Assembly: GCF_030718085.1 (NCBI RefSeq)
Contig: NZ_JAVAJF010000005.1
Span: 1-64,000 of the forward strand
Direction: 5' to 3'
Length of the DNA stretch: 64,000 nucleotides
Source of the DNA: Marinobacter sp. MDS2
GTDB taxonomy: Bacteria > Pseudomonadota > Gammaproteobacteria > Pseudomonadales > Oleiphilaceae
Within the stretch, counting starts at the first letter, position 1; every line of letters starts with the position of its first letter. This document shows, one piece after another, positions 8,469 through 19,100 of the stretch. Below the pieces are notes generated by a model. That model had not been told where the DNA came from, ran no database searches, and was given only the letters and a program-made list of their open reading frames with translations. A program made the translations under genes and the position numbers.

Positions 8469-9998
8469 ATGGATTTGTCACAGATCATCAAAAAGTTCCA
8501 AGGTAATCGAGCTGTATTCACGTTGATTCTGGCCACTCTGGTAGCCACCGGCGGATGCACTCAACCCAGCACCTTGCAAGAAGTAAAGAACGAAGGGGTG
8601 TTGCACGTAATTACCCGTACTGCACCGTCTGTCTATTACGAAGACGAGGGTGGCGCTACCGGTTACGACTACGAACTTGCACACCGATTCGCCGATGAGC
8701 TGGGCGTTGAGCTGCGGGTTCGGGTAGCGAAAGACAACTCCGAAATTCTCTCCGTGCTGAAGCGCAACTACGCCCATATCGGTTTGGCTGGGTTGGTGAA
8801 TCGCCCCGATTTCGCTGCCGAATTCCATCCGGTTCCAACGGGCATCAATGCACAGTCCATTGTGATCTATCACCGCGACCACCCGGCACCTGATTCAATG
8901 GCAGAGTTATCTGGCCAGACCTTACATTTGCTAGCCGACAGTAATCATGAGCATGTTATCGATGTCGCCGCCGGCGACCTGAAGCCGGAAATTCGCATAC
9001 ACCCCGGCCTGGATGCAGAAGGATTGCTGGAAAAGGTCAACGCTGGCGAGTTGCCATACGCCGTCATCGCCTCGAACGAGCTCGACCTGAATCACGTCTT
9101 TTTCCCGATGGTCAAGGAAGCGTTTGCACTGAACGAGCCACAAGAACTCGTTTGGCTTTTCCCGCCGCAACAGGATGAAACCCTAGCCAATGCCGCCCGG
9201 CTGTTTATGGAGCGGGCCAACGAGGACGGCTCGAAGGCTCAGCTGGCCGAACGGTTCTACGGGCACCTGGATCGGCTGAATTACGTGGGCGCTCGCACCT
9301 TCATGCATCACCTTGAAAATCGGCTGCCGCGGTATCAAGCCTTGTTTGAACGGCACGCCCGAAAAATTGGTATGGATTGGCGGCTTCTGGCTGCCATTGG
9401 CTACCAGGAATCCCACTGGCGCCCGAATGCGGTGTCTCCCACAGGGGTTCGCGGGCTGATGATGCTCACCAGAACGACAGCCAAATACATTGGCATCAAC
9501 AACCGCCTTGATGCCGAAGAAAGCATCAAAGGGGGTGCCCGCTATTTCAGCATGGTGCATGAGCGAATTCCGGACCGAATTCCCGAACCTGATCGAACCT
9601 GGTTCGCCTTGGCCTCTTACAACGTAGGCTATGGTCACCTGGAGGATGCTCGCAGGCTAACCGAGTCAGCCGGGCGGAACCCGGACCGCTGGATGGACGT
9701 AAAAGAATTCCTGCCATTGCTGGCGAAGAAAGAATGGTATTCGAAGACCCGTTTTGGCTATGCCCGAGGGCACGAGCCCGTCACTTACGTTCAGAATATT
9801 CGACGCTACTACGACGTGCTGGCGAGAATACCGGCAATGGAGCCAAAGAAGCCGTCTCCGCCCGAACAGCCGCCAGCGCTGGACACTCCCAACAACCTCG
9901 CGGGCGCAGACGATTCTGAGCCAGCCTCCCCCAACGACCGGGCAGATCTGAGGGCCGCCCTGCCCCCTGAACTCAGCGTAATACCGCCCACGCTTTAA
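8469..9998 (+). CDS. mltF: Membrane-bound lytic murein transglycosylase F
   Basis: MltF cleaves peptidoglycan glycan strands to 1,6-anhydro products at the outer membrane. The 509-residue product has an N-terminal hydrophobic segment ending in ATGGC, a probable though imperfect lipobox. A solute-binding-protein-3-like domain follows (about 35-260), then a lytic transglycosylase SLT domain (about 280-430) with the catalytic glutamate in IGYQESHW and the motifs GLMMLT and ALASYNVGYGH. The C-terminal 60 residues are proline-rich. I chose ATG at 8469 after GGAG; an upstream TTG at 8451 is possible. Divergent from purL, as in Pseudomonas. Confidence 0.93.
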   Translation: MDLSQIIKKFQGNRAVFTLILATLVATGGCTQPSTLQEVKNEGVLHVITRTAPSVYYEDEGGATGYDYELAHRFADELGVELRVRVAKDNSEILSVLKRNYAHIGLAGLVNRPDFAAEFHPVPTGINAQSIVIYHRDHPAPDSMAELSGQTLHLLADSNHEHVIDVAAGDLKPEIRIHPGLDAEGLLEKVNAGELPYAVIASNELDLNHVFFPMVKEAFALNEPQELVWLFPPQQDETLANAARLFMERANEDGSKAQLAERFYGHLDRLNYVGARTFMHHLENRLPRYQALFERHARKIGMDWRLLAAIGYQESHWRPNAVSPTGVRGLMMLTRTTAKYIGINNRLDAEESIKGGARYFSMVHERIPDRIPEPDRTWFALASYNVGYGHLEDARRLTESAGRNPDRWMDVKEFLPLLAKKEWYSKTRFGYARGHEPVTYVQNIRRYYDVLARIPAMEPKKPSPPEQPPALDTPNNLAGADDSEPASPNDRADLRAALPPELSVIPPTL

Positions 9999-10492
9999 AC
10001 TTCATCGCCACCCCAAAGCTGCTCGGCGTTATCAATTTTTAAGGCTCGTTCTACCTGAGCGGAGGAAAAACCGCGTCGAGCCAGAAATCTCGCCTGCCGG
10101 AGCTTCTCAGACAAGTCATCACTCAAGCGATTCAGCCCGAAACGTTTTTCGCGCAATTCGGCTGCCGCCCGAGCCCACTCGGCGTCGGTCTTTTCCGCCA
10201 CGCAGTCCGGAAGAAAGTGCACACCCCGTTGTTGTAGCTCTGACATAATCCGTATCGGGCCATAGCCTGCATCTATCCGTTGGCGACTGTAGACCTCTGC
10301 GAACCGATGGTCGTCCAGCCAGCCCTCCTGTTCGTATTCATCAAGCACCAATTCAATGACAGGCTGTTCGAGCTTCCTTTGGCGTAATTTCAACGAAAGC
10401 TCCTGACGACTGTGCTCCCGGCGCGCTAACAAGCGTAACGCTACCGAGCGGGCGTTATACTCCGGATCATCGTGTTTTGAATCTTTTCCCAT
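9995..10492 (-). CDS. recX: Regulatory protein RecX
   Basis: RecX binds RecA filaments and inhibits or disassembles them. The 165-residue protein contains the three-helix repeats of the family: ALRLLARREHSRQEL, WLDDHRFAEVYSRQRI and GPIRIMSELQQRG are characteristic. Its 3' end overlaps that of mltF by 4 bases tail-to-tail. Unlike many genomes, recA is not beside it in this window, so recX must be expressed separately from recA. Confidence 0.92.
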   Translation of the reverse strand: MGKDSKHDDPEYNARSVALRLLARREHSRQELSLKLRQRKLEQPVIELVLDEYEQEGWLDDHRFAEVYSRQRIDAGYGPIRIMSELQQRGVHFLPDCVAEKTDAEWARAAAELREKRFGLNRLSDDLSEKLRQARFLARRGFSSAQVERALKIDNAEQLWGGDEV

Positions 10493-10634
10493 GTAGCCCC
10501 TTCCCGCATGCGCCAGCTAAACGCTAGACTAGCGCCCGATGTTACAACTATCCGGCATGCAACACATGCCGATGGCCGGTGCCGTGCTATCCGCCGCCAC
10601 CGCTGACTGGTTTCAATCCCGAAGGATACCTTTT

Positions 10635-13100
10635 ATGGCTGCATTTATTCAGAAACTGTTCAAGTCCCGCAAAACAAAAGCGACCTCCAGTTCCAACTCC
10701 CAGGCTAAGCCTGAAGCAAAACAGCCTGCCGAGGTAGATCAACGCAATGAACTTCGGGAAACTCAGCAACAACAGCTGACGAACACTCCAGAGCAGTCAG
10801 TTTTGGCAACGCTTGCAGTAGACGGTGTTACCGCTGCTATCAGGCTCGAAGCGGCAAAAGGACTGCACGACGAAGCGTTGCTTCAACACGTTCAAAAAAA
10901 CTCGAAAGGTCGGGACAAAAGCGTTTACCAGACTGTCCGGCAATCACTTCAGCGCTTGCGTGAGCAGCAGGCCCGTGAAGCCGCAACCCGCCAGCGAGTC
11001 AGTGATCTGGTCGCACAAGCCAAAGACCAGGCCAGCAGCGAAAACACCAAACTGTTCAAAGCCCGTCTTGAGGCATTACAAGAGCAATGGCAAGCGGTAA
11101 AAGACGACGCCAGCTCAGAGCAATCGCAACACTTTCTGGAAGCGGTACATGCTTGCCAAAAGCGTTTGCAGCAGATTGAACATGCTCAACAGGAAGAAGC
11201 GCGCGAGCAAGAACAGGCACGCCAGCGTACCGAAACACTCGAACTGCTCAAAAACACGCTGACCGACCTCAAACAGCAAGACGCCAACGACCTGCCTTCT
11301 CCCTCGGCTCTCGACGCCCTCCAGAAAACACAAGAGAACCGCTGGCTGGAAGCGACCAGAGACACCCACGTTGAGAAAAGTGAACAAAAAACCTACGAAC
11401 AGCAGATGCAGACACTCCGCAGCTGTTTGAACGCTGTTCGCTGGCTGGCGCAGGAAAAAGACACTTTGACCGCGCTGGCACAAGCGGCTGAATCAGGCGA
11501 AGCCACGGACGAGCACCGAACCAAAGCGACCGAACTGCTCCAGCAACTGGAATGGCCTGCCGAGCTATCTCAGCCCGCTGCCTTGGTTCAGGTTCGCAGG
11601 CTCACCGGCAAACGACAAGCACCGAAACAGAACGAAGGCCAGCGAGAAAAGCAGCAAGAGATTGCGAGCAAATTGAAAAGCGCTTTACCAGAATTGGAAG
11701 CCGCTCTCGAGGCTCGCCAATTCAAAGAGTCCAAGCAGCTGTTCAAAACCGCGCAGAACCTCTATCAGCAATTGGACCACGGTCACCGGAAAAACCTGCA
11801 AGCACGCATGCAGTTGCTTACAGGCCAGTTTCGCGAACTGAGCGATTGGCAAGGTTTTGCAACCGAGCCCAAACAAATCGCCCTGTGCGAGCAGATGGAA
11901 TATCTGGCCGAGCAACCCATGGACCCGGAAGCCAAAGCGGAACGGATCAAAGAACTGCAAGGCGAATGGCGCAACTTGGGTGGATCGTCAGACCGAACCC
12001 TTTGGACCCGGTTCAAAGCCGCCTCAGATCTGGCTTACGAGCCCTGCAAAGCCTATTTTGAAGCCAAATCCGACCTGAAGCAGGCAAATCTGGATAAACG
12101 AAAAGCGATCTGCGATGAACTGTCCAATTTCCTCGACAACGCCGACTGGGCATCCATTGACTGGAAGGCCATTGAACGTATCTACCAGACCGCAAGGCAG
12201 GAATGGAAAGAAGCCTGGCCGGTTGATTTCCGAAACAACCGGTCGGTACAGAAACAGTTTGATGAACTGCTGAAACGATTGGAACAACCACTGGATGAAG
12301 AGCGCAAAAAGAACGAAGCCTTGAAGCAATCCATTGTGGAGAGAGCTCAGGGGCTGATTGATCATGAGCCGCTGCAGGAAGCCATGGATCAAGCCAAATC
12401 CTTGCAAGCTGAATGGACCAGCATTGGCATTACACGGCACCGCGAGGACCGCAAGATGTGGCAGGCATTCCGCAAAGCCTGCGATCAGATTTTTGCCCGT
12501 CGCGAGGCCCAGCGCACCGAGCAGCAACATGCCAGCCAATTGGCCGACCAGGCCGCTCAAGAAGTCTTGAGCCAATATCAGAGCATTGATGCCGATGCAG
12601 ACGAGACGATTCTGAGCGAAGCCCGGCAAGCCATTCAACCGCTGTCCAACCAACCTTTATCGCCGGCGATCAAAGAACAGGTGCAGCAGCTTAAGCAGAA
12701 GCTCAACCGGGCCGCGGAGCTGAAAAAGTTTCAGCAAACGGTGTCCGACTGGCAAGCGTTCGTCAGCGACAAAGTTGAGCAAAAACTAGCAAGCGAAACT
12801 GCGCCCAAACACTGGTTTAATCTGGTCAACGCCGCTGGCCCGATCAACGGGCGAGATCTGGCCATCCGGGCAGAGATACTGACAGGAACACCCACACCGG
12901 AACAAGATCAGCCCCGCCGCATGGAGATTCAGGTGCAGCGGCTCAGCGATGGCATGGGAAGCACCGACAATGCCTCTCCCACCCAGGAACTCGAGAAGCT
13001 GGTTGCACTTTGGTGTTTGCATCCGGACGTTGAAGATACCTCAGCAGAAAATGCAGAACGGTTGAAGCAGGCATTAACCAGCCTGACCCAAACCAGCTGA
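10635..13100 (+). CDS. DUF349 domain-containing coiled-coil protein
   Basis: A very hydrophilic 821-residue protein, rich in Gln, Glu, Ala and Lys. Long coiled coils alternate with repeated DUF349-type modules, recognisable as LQGEWRNLGGSSDRTLWTRF, RQEWKEAWPV and LQAEWTSIGITRHREDRKMW. I see no signal peptide or membrane segment. The function of the family is unknown. I placed the start at MAAFIQKLF, with AAGGA upstream; the reading frame is open back to 10539. The gene stands alone and ends in a clear terminator. Confidence 0.8.
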   Translation: MAAFIQKLFKSRKTKATSSSNSQAKPEAKQPAEVDQRNELRETQQQQLTNTPEQSVLATLAVDGVTAAIRLEAAKGLHDEALLQHVQKNSKGRDKSVYQTVRQSLQRLREQQAREAATRQRVSDLVAQAKDQASSENTKLFKARLEALQEQWQAVKDDASSEQSQHFLEAVHACQKRLQQIEHAQQEEAREQEQARQRTETLELLKNTLTDLKQQDANDLPSPSALDALQKTQENRWLEATRDTHVEKSEQKTYEQQMQTLRSCLNAVRWLAQEKDTLTALAQAAESGEATDEHRTKATELLQQLEWPAELSQPAALVQVRRLTGKRQAPKQNEGQREKQQEIASKLKSALPELEAALEARQFKESKQLFKTAQNLYQQLDHGHRKNLQARMQLLTGQFRELSDWQGFATEPKQIALCEQMEYLAEQPMDPEAKAERIKELQGEWRNLGGSSDRTLWTRFKAASDLAYEPCKAYFEAKSDLKQANLDKRKAICDELSNFLDNADWASIDWKAIERIYQTARQEWKEAWPVDFRNNRSVQKQFDELLKRLEQPLDEERKKNEALKQSIVERAQGLIDHEPLQEAMDQAKSLQAEWTSIGITRHREDRKMWQAFRKACDQIFARREAQRTEQQHASQLADQAAQEVLSQYQSIDADADETILSEARQAIQPLSNQPLSPAIKEQVQQLKQKLNRAAELKKFQQTVSDWQAFVSDKVEQKLASETAPKHWFNLVNAAGPINGRDLAIRAEILTGTPTPEQDQPRRMEIQVQRLSDGMGSTDNASPTQELEKLVALWCLHPDVEDTSAENAERLKQALTSLTQTS

Positions 13101-13127
13101 TCACAACGTATTGATCACAAGCCTCCC

Positions 13128-13163
13128 AATCCCTGACCGGCCCAGCCGCTCAGGGATTTTTTT
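13128..13163 (+). terminator. Rho-independent terminator after the DUF349 gene
   Basis: A 9-base stem (AATCCCTGA at 13128-13136 with TCAGGGATT at 13150-13158) with a GC-rich 13-base loop is followed by a run of T to 13163. It lies 28 bases past the stop codon. Confidence 0.88.
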
Positions 13164-13291
13164 ATCACCGGCATACTCCTGAGCAAATAGGCCAATGGGA
13201 TTGGCAGGCACTGTCATTACTCCGCCCGCACCATAACGGCTATGGTTAGATAACTGACGTATTCCACAAAACAACGAACAGAGGAACGAGC

Positions 13292-14500
13292 ATGTCCACC
13301 GAGGCGTATATCTTTGATGCAGTCCGCACCCCACGCGGGCGTGGCAAGAAAGACGGTTCACTGCACAGCGTCAAACCCATTACATTGCTGAGCGCGGTGC
13401 TTGACGCTCTGCAAGAACGCAACCAGCTGGATACTGCGCAGGTAGATGACATCGTCATGGGCTGTGTGACCGCTGTTGGCGATCAGGGTGCCGATATCGC
13501 CAAAACGGCGGCTCTGGCATCAGGTTGGGACGAGAAAGTAGCCGGCGTAACACTCAACCGCTTCTGTGCTTCAGGCCTTGAAGCTGTCAATCTGGCAGCC
13601 ATGAAAGTTCGTTCCGGCTGGGAAGACTTGGTGGTTGCCGGTGGTGTTGAATCCATGTCTCGCGTTCCGATGGGATCTGATGGCGGCGCTTGGGCGACGG
13701 ATCCCGAAACCAACCTGGAAACCGGCTTCATGCCGCAGGGTATTGGTGCGGACCTTATCGCAACCCTTGAAGGTTTCACACGAACAGATGTTGACAACTT
13801 TGCTGTTCGTTCCCAGCAAAAGGCCGCCAACGCTTGGGAACAAGGTTACTTCGCCAAATCCATCGTTCCAGTGACCGACAATACCGGCGTCACGATTTTG
13901 GATCACGACGAATTCATTCGCAGCAACACCACTGTGGACTCACTGGCTGGTCTCAAGCCCTCATTCCAGATGATGGGCGAGATGGGTTTCAACAGCGTGG
14001 CACGTGAGAAGTACCATTACGTCGAGAAAATCAACCACGTTCACCACGCCGGCAACTCCTCGGGCATCGTGGATGGCGCAACTGCGCTGCTGATCGGCAG
14101 TGAAGCCAAAGGCAAAGAGCTGGGCTTGAAGCCCCGCGCCCGTATTGTCGCAACGGCAGTCACCAGTACCGACCCCACTATCATGCTCACCGGCCCGGCG
14201 CCGGCTGCTCGAAAAGCGTTGGAAAAAGCCGGACTGACGATAGACCAGATCGACCTGTTTGAAGTGAACGAAGCCTTCGCCTCCGTCGTGATGCGTTTCC
14301 AGAAAGAACTGTCTGTTCCGGACGAGAAAGTGAACGTCAACGGCGGTGCTATCGCCATGGGCCACCCTCTGGGCGCGACCGGTGCCATGATACTCGGCAC
14401 CCTGCTCGATGAACTTGAGCGCCGCGAACTCCGCTACGGCCTGGCCACTCTTTGTGTCGGCGGCGGCATGGGTATTGCCACCATCATTGAACGCGTTTGA
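13292..14500 (+). CDS. Acetyl-CoA C-acyltransferase (thiolase), FadI/FadA-like
   Basis: This thiolase performs the last step of beta-oxidation, splitting 3-ketoacyl-CoA with CoA. The 402-residue protein has the nucleophile Cys92 in NRFCASG, His358 in [14 protein letters not shown] and the second catalytic Cys388 in [16 protein letters not shown] precedes the ATG. It lies 27 bases upstream of the FadJ-like gene, so the two form a beta-oxidation operon. Role in acyl degradation rather than acetoacetyl-CoA synthesis is inferred from this partner. Confidence 0.93.
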   Translation: MSTEAYIFDAVRTPRGRGKKDGSLHSVKPITLLSAVLDALQERNQLDTAQVDDIVMGCVTAVGDQGADIAKTAALASGWDEKVAGVTLNRFCASGLEAVNLAAMKVRSGWEDLVVAGGVESMSRVPMGSDGGAWATDPETNLETGFMPQGIGADLIATLEGFTRTDVDNFAVRSQQKAANAWEQGYFAKSIVPVTDNTGVTILDHDEFIRSNTTVDSLAGLKPSFQMMGEMGFNSVAREKYHYVEKINHVHHAGNSSGIVDGATALLIGSEAKGKELGLKPRARIVATAVTSTDPTIMLTGPAPAARKALEKAGLTIDQIDLFEVNEAFASVVMRFQKELSVPDEKVNVNGGAIAMGHPLGATGAMILGTLLDELERRELRYGLATLCVGGGMGIATIIERV

Positions 14501-14527
14501 ACCCACTTTCAAAATAAGGAACAGACC

Positions 14528-16678
14528 ATGACTGCAATTAAGTACGACCTGGGTTCAGACCAAATCCTGACTCTCACCATCGACATGCCCGGCCAGTCCG
14601 CGAACACCATGAATGGAGAGTTTCGGACCGCTCTCAGCGAAGTCGTTGCCAAGGTTAAGCAAGACCTGGATAACATCAAAGGCATCATTGTCGCATCCGC
14701 GAAGAAAACATTCTTTGCCGGTGGCGATTTGAACGAATTACACAAGGTGACACGCGACCAGGCAAAAGCCTTTGAAGACATGGTAGACGGCATGAAAGCC
14801 GACATGCGCTTCCTTGAAACCTGTGGCAAGCCCGTTGTTGCTGCGATTAACGGCACTGCGCTCGGCGGCGGTCTGGAAATCGCCCTCGCCTGTCACCATC
14901 GTGTTGCACTCGATAAAGACAGCACCCAGCTCGGCTTGCCTGAAGTCACTTTGGGCCTGCTTCCCGGCGGTGGTGGTACCCAGCGTCTACCGCGAATGAT
15001 CGGGCTTGAAGCCGCCTTCCCGCTATTGATGGAAGGCAAGAAGCTAGCGCCTAAAGCAGCTTTGAAAGCCGGAGTAATCGACGCTCTGGCAAGCTCACCT
15101 GAAGAAATGATGAGCAAGGCTCGCGAGTTCATTGTAGCCAACCCGAAATCCCAGCAGCCCTGGGACAAGAAAGGTTTCAAAATGCCGGGCGGCGCACCAC
15201 ACCATCCGGCCATGGCGCAAAAGCTCGCAATTGCGCCAGCTATGCTTCGCCAGAAAACCAAAGGCTGCTACCCGGCACCGGAGCGGATCCTCGCGGCTGC
15301 CGTTGAAGGCGCACAGGTTGATTTCGACAGCGGTAGCTTGGTCGAAACCCGCTACTTCGCAGAGCTGGCCACCGGTAACGTTGCGAAAAACATGACCAGC
15401 ACCTTCTGGTTCCAGCTAAACGCCATCAAAGCCGGCGGTAGCCGACCTGACGGTGTCGAGAAGGAAACCTTCAAGAAAGTGGGGGTTCTGGGTGCCGGTA
15501 TGATGGGCGCAGGCATTGCATACTCCACCGCTACTCGCGGCGTCGAAGTCGTACTGAAGGACGTATCGGTCGAGAATGCCGAAAAAGGCAAAAGCTATTC
15601 CGAGAAGCTGCTAGCCAAGAAAGTTAGCCGCGGCCGCATGACCGAAGCCGAAAAAGATGCGGTTCTGAGCCGCATTACTGCAACCGACTCAGCGGACGAC
15701 CTGGAAAACTGTGATCTCATCATTGAGGCCGTTTTCGAAGACAGCGGATTGAAAGCGAAAGTAACCCGGGAAGCCGAGCCGAAAATGGCAGCCAACGGCA
15801 TCTTTGCGTCCAACACGTCCACCATCCCCATCAGTCAGCTGGCCGACGCCTCCGCGAAGCCGGAAAACTTCATCGGTCTGCATTTCTTCTCGCCCGTCGA
15901 TAAGATGCAGCTGGTCGAAATCATTGTTGGTGAAACCACCTCCGATGAAACCCTGGCGCGCGCCTTCGATTACGTTCAGCAGATTGGCAAGATTCCGATT
16001 GTTGTAAACGACAGCCGCGGCTTCTTTACCTCCCGGGTATTCGGCACCTTCGTCAACGAAGGCATCAGCATGCTCGCCGAAGGCATTCACCCGGCCAGCA
16101 TCGATAATGCCGGGGTTTTGGCAGGTATGCCGGTAGGTCCTCTGACCATTTCGGACGAAGTCACCCTGACACTGATGCAGCACATCCGCGCTGAAAGCAA
16201 GCGGGATGCAGAAGCAGCGGGCCGCACCTGGACACCGCACCCTGCGGAAGGTGTTATCGATACCATGGTGAACACCCATAACCGGAAAGGTAAAGCGTCC
16301 GGAGCAGGCTTCTATGAGTACCCGGAGAAGGGCAAGAAATACCTCTGGCCCGAACTTGAGAACCTGTTTGTCGATCAAGAGAAAGCCCGCAGCGTTAAAC
16401 TGCAGGATCTTAAAGATCGCATCCTGTTCATTCAGGCCATCGAAACCATTCGCTGTCTGGAGGAAGGTGTCTTGCGCACCGTAGAGGACGCCAACATTGG
16501 CAGCATCTTCGGTATTGGATACGCGCCCTGGACCGGCGGCGCTATTCAGTTCGTGAACCAGTATGGTGTGCGCAACTTCGCAGAACGCGCTCAGGAACTG
16601 GCCACTCAATACGGTGAGCGGTTCACGCCGCCCACCCTGTTACTGGAAAAAGCCGAGAAGAACGAAACCTTCGCATAA
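14528..16678 (+). CDS. Bifunctional enoyl-CoA hydratase / 3-hydroxyacyl-CoA dehydrogenase (FadJ-like)
   Basis: The alpha subunit of a fatty acid oxidation complex, 716 residues. The N-terminal crotonase domain (1-190) has the oxyanion and acid residues in GTALGGGLEIALA and LPEVTLGLLPGGGGTQR. The dehydrogenase half (from about 317) has the NAD loop VGVLGAGMMGAGIAY and the catalytic HFFSPVDKMQLVE. Together with the upstream thiolase it forms a trifunctional system that hydrates, oxidises and cleaves acyl-CoAs. The stand-alone pair resembles PA1736-PA1737 of Pseudomonas aeruginosa as I recall it. Confidence 0.94.
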   Translation: MTAIKYDLGSDQILTLTIDMPGQSANTMNGEFRTALSEVVAKVKQDLDNIKGIIVASAKKTFFAGGDLNELHKVTRDQAKAFEDMVDGMKADMRFLETCGKPVVAAINGTALGGGLEIALACHHRVALDKDSTQLGLPEVTLGLLPGGGGTQRLPRMIGLEAAFPLLMEGKKLAPKAALKAGVIDALASSPEEMMSKAREFIVANPKSQQPWDKKGFKMPGGAPHHPAMAQKLAIAPAMLRQKTKGCYPAPERILAAAVEGAQVDFDSGSLVETRYFAELATGNVAKNMTSTFWFQLNAIKAGGSRPDGVEKETFKKVGVLGAGMMGAGIAYSTATRGVEVVLKDVSVENAEKGKSYSEKLLAKKVSRGRMTEAEKDAVLSRITATDSADDLENCDLIIEAVFEDSGLKAKVTREAEPKMAANGIFASNTSTIPISQLADASAKPENFIGLHFFSPVDKMQLVEIIVGETTSDETLARAFDYVQQIGKIPIVVNDSRGFFTSRVFGTFVNEGISMLAEGIHPASIDNAGVLAGMPVGPLTISDEVTLTLMQHIRAESKRDAEAAGRTWTPHPAEGVIDTMVNTHNRKGKASGAGFYEYPEKGKKYLWPELENLFVDQEKARSVKLQDLKDRILFIQAIETIRCLEEGVLRTVEDANIGSIFGIGYAPWTGGAIQFVNQYGVRNFAERAQELATQYGERFTPPTLLLEKAEKNETFA

Positions 16679-16686
16679 GGCCTTTC

Positions 16687-16712
16687 GACCGGAGGTTTTC
16701 CCTCCGGTCATT
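16687..16712 (+). terminator. Stem-loop terminator after the FadJ-like gene
   Basis: A perfect 9-base stem (GACCGGAGG at 16687-16695 with CCTCCGGTC at 16701-16709) closes a 5-base loop TTTTC eight bases past the stop. The T-run after it is weak (ATTT). The rest of the 243-base gap to prc shows no other feature I can support. Confidence 0.7.
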
Positions 16713-16921
16713 TCCCTACCGTTCAATCGCCAAGCTTTTTTTCGGCCCGCGCTTTTTTTACCGCACTGCAACCTATATGGACATATTGTCACTAAGCTAA
16801 ACCGCTAGGCTATGGCAACGAATGTAGCAGTTGCCTACAATAAATTGACTAATCACGGGTAATAACACTGCCAATTTACTCGGCAGGCATAAAACAACCC
16901 AGTATCGCCAGGTATGTTTAT

Positions 16922-19096
16922 ATGACCATTGCGGAAAAAGCCGTTACGCGTAACCACCGGTCCTCCCTTCTGAAAGTTGCCGGACTGAGTGCCGCGTTAG
17001 GCCTTGCTTTGCTTGTTCCCGGCTTGTCCGGACTACACGCAAAGATTGAAGAACCAGCAAGCTATCAACCGGTTTCCCCCACCATTGATCAGGCCCGGGC
17101 CAATATTCTTATTGCCCGCCAGTTGCAGTTCACGCATTTCCGCGACCTCGGCATCAGCGATGAACTCTCCGGCGATGTCTTTGATGCCTACCTGAACTAC
17201 CTCGACAGCCAGCGCGTTTACCTTACACAACAAGATATTGACGCGTTAAGCAGAGTAAAAGGCCGATTGGGTTCCGCGCTAAAAACCGGGCAGCTACAAC
17301 CCGGTTTCGACATCTACAATCTGGTTCAACAGCGCATTATCGAGCGCCTGAAATTTGCCAAAGAGATCATCAGCGCCGGCGTATCCGAACTCGATTTCAG
17401 CACCGACGAAAAGATTCGTGTTGACCGATCAGAAGCTCCATGGGAGGCCGACAAAGCAGCCTTGGACAAGCTCTGGATCAAACGCATCAAAAACGCCGTA
17501 TTGGCACAGCGCCTTAATGGCGCCGACGACGAGGCTATTGAAGAAACCTTGTTGCGCCGCTACGAAGGTCAGCTCAAGCGGGCCTATCAAGCTCGCAGCG
17601 AAGACGCCTTCCAGGCCTACATGAACGCCTTTACCGGCATGTGGGACCCGCACACCTCGTACTTTTCTCCGCGCACCTCGGAAAACTTCAACATCAACAT
17701 GAGCCTGTCGCTGGAAGGGATCGGCGCGGTTCTGCAATCCGATAACGAATACACCAAAGTGGTTCGGCTGGTTCCGGGTGGCCCGGCCTCCAAACAAGGC
17801 CAGCTTCAGCCTGCAGACCGCATCGTTTCCGTTACTCAGGAAGATGAGAAGCCGGTGAACGTGATTGGCTGGCGTCTTGATGAAGTGGTTGACCTTATCC
17901 GCGGCCCGCGCAATTCCATCGTGACGTTGGAAGTTATTCCGGCGAACGCCTCGGATGAAACCATCACCCGCAGCATCGCCATCAGTCGTGATGAGGTCAA
18001 GCTGGAAGAACAAAGTGCCAGTAAAGACATCATTCAATTGGACCGTAGTGGTGCCACCTACAACATTGGCGTGATCACCATTCCGACCTTTTACGCCGAC
18101 TTCCAGGCCATGCAAGCAGGCGACCCGAACTACAAGAGCACCACCCGAGACGTTCGCAAACTGATTGATGAACTGAAACAGGACGGTGTTGATGGCATTG
18201 TGATGGACTTGCGCAACAACGGCGGAGGCGCACTGCACGAAGCCAACGACCTCGTGGGCTTGTTCATTGATAAAGGGCCAACGGTGCAAATTCGCAACGC
18301 CAACAACGACGTTCAGGTATTGGACGACAGAGATCCGACCGTTTCCTATGATGGCCCGCTGGTGGTTCTGGTAAACCGCATGAGCGCCTCAGCATCTGAA
18401 ATTTTTGCCGGTGCCATTCAGGACTACGGTCGCGGCCTGGTGGTTGGCTCGCAAACCTTCGGCAAAGGCACCGTTCAGGCTGTTCGGCCACTTAATCACG
18501 GCCAGCTTAAAATCACCCAGTCCAAGTTCTACCGGGTGTCCGGTGGATCCACCCAGCACAAGGGCGTGATTCCTGATATCGAGATCCCTTCCCGCATCGA
18601 CAAATCGAGAATCGGTGAAGATGCCCTCGACCACGCCCTGCCCTGGGACCAGATCGAGGCCGTGCCTCATACCCGTTACTTCGATTTCAGCGGCATTATC
18701 GATGAGCTTCGGACGCGGCACGACGACCGGTTCAATGCCAGCCCCGAGTTCAGCTTGCTGCAAAAGGAAATCGACTTCCTGACCCAGCAGCGCCAGATTG
18801 ATTACGTCAGTCTCAATCTGGACGAGCGGACAGCACACCACAATCAGATCGAAAGCACACGTTTGACCATCGCCAACGCGCGTCGTGAGCTTCGCGGAGA
18901 AGCCCCGTTCGAAACGCTGGAAGAACTCGAAGACTGGCAGGACGCGCAAGTGGCAGATCCCGACAATACCGACGACGAGCTGGATTTTGTCATTCGCGAG
19001 GGCGGCCACATCATGGCGGATTTGCTGGAATTAGATCAGCGCATGGCCTCCATCCTCGCGCCCACCCAGTTTGCAGCCAAAACAGAGGTACCCTGA
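16922..19096 (+). CDS. prc: Carboxy-terminal processing protease Prc (Tsp)
   Basis: A periplasmic tail-specific protease of family S41A, 724 residues. A hydrophobic signal segment covers about 19-40 (ending LSGLHA). A PDZ domain (about 255-345) precedes the protease core with the Ser-Asp-Lys arrangement Ser490 (NRMSAS), Asp501 (QDYG) and Lys515 (TFGKGT), spaced as in E. coli Tsp. The C-terminal DUF3340-like region is present. It degrades or trims periplasmic proteins and, in relatives, controls murein hydrolases. The HTH gene follows after only 4 bases. Confidence 0.96.
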   Translation: MTIAEKAVTRNHRSSLLKVAGLSAALGLALLVPGLSGLHAKIEEPASYQPVSPTIDQARANILIARQLQFTHFRDLGISDELSGDVFDAYLNYLDSQRVYLTQQDIDALSRVKGRLGSALKTGQLQPGFDIYNLVQQRIIERLKFAKEIISAGVSELDFSTDEKIRVDRSEAPWEADKAALDKLWIKRIKNAVLAQRLNGADDEAIEETLLRRYEGQLKRAYQARSEDAFQAYMNAFTGMWDPHTSYFSPRTSENFNINMSLSLEGIGAVLQSDNEYTKVVRLVPGGPASKQGQLQPADRIVSVTQEDEKPVNVIGWRLDEVVDLIRGPRNSIVTLEVIPANASDETITRSIAISRDEVKLEEQSASKDIIQLDRSGATYNIGVITIPTFYADFQAMQAGDPNYKSTTRDVRKLIDELKQDGVDGIVMDLRNNGGGALHEANDLVGLFIDKGPTVQIRNANNDVQVLDDRDPTVSYDGPLVVLVNRMSASASEIFAGAIQDYGRGLVVGSQTFGKGTVQAVRPLNHGQLKITQSKFYRVSGGSTQHKGVIPDIEIPSRIDKSRIGEDALDHALPWDQIEAVPHTRYFDFSGIIDELRTRHDDRFNASPEFSLLQKEIDFLTQQRQIDYVSLNLDERTAHHNQIESTRLTIANARRELRGEAPFETLEELEDWQDAQVADPDNTDDELDFVIREGGHIMADLLELDQRMASILAPTQFAAKTEVP

Positions 19097-19100
19097 AGTC

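Noticed and set aside
15689..16609. 306-codon open frame opposite the FadJ-like gene
   Set aside because: Antisense shadow with no ribosome-binding site or motif.
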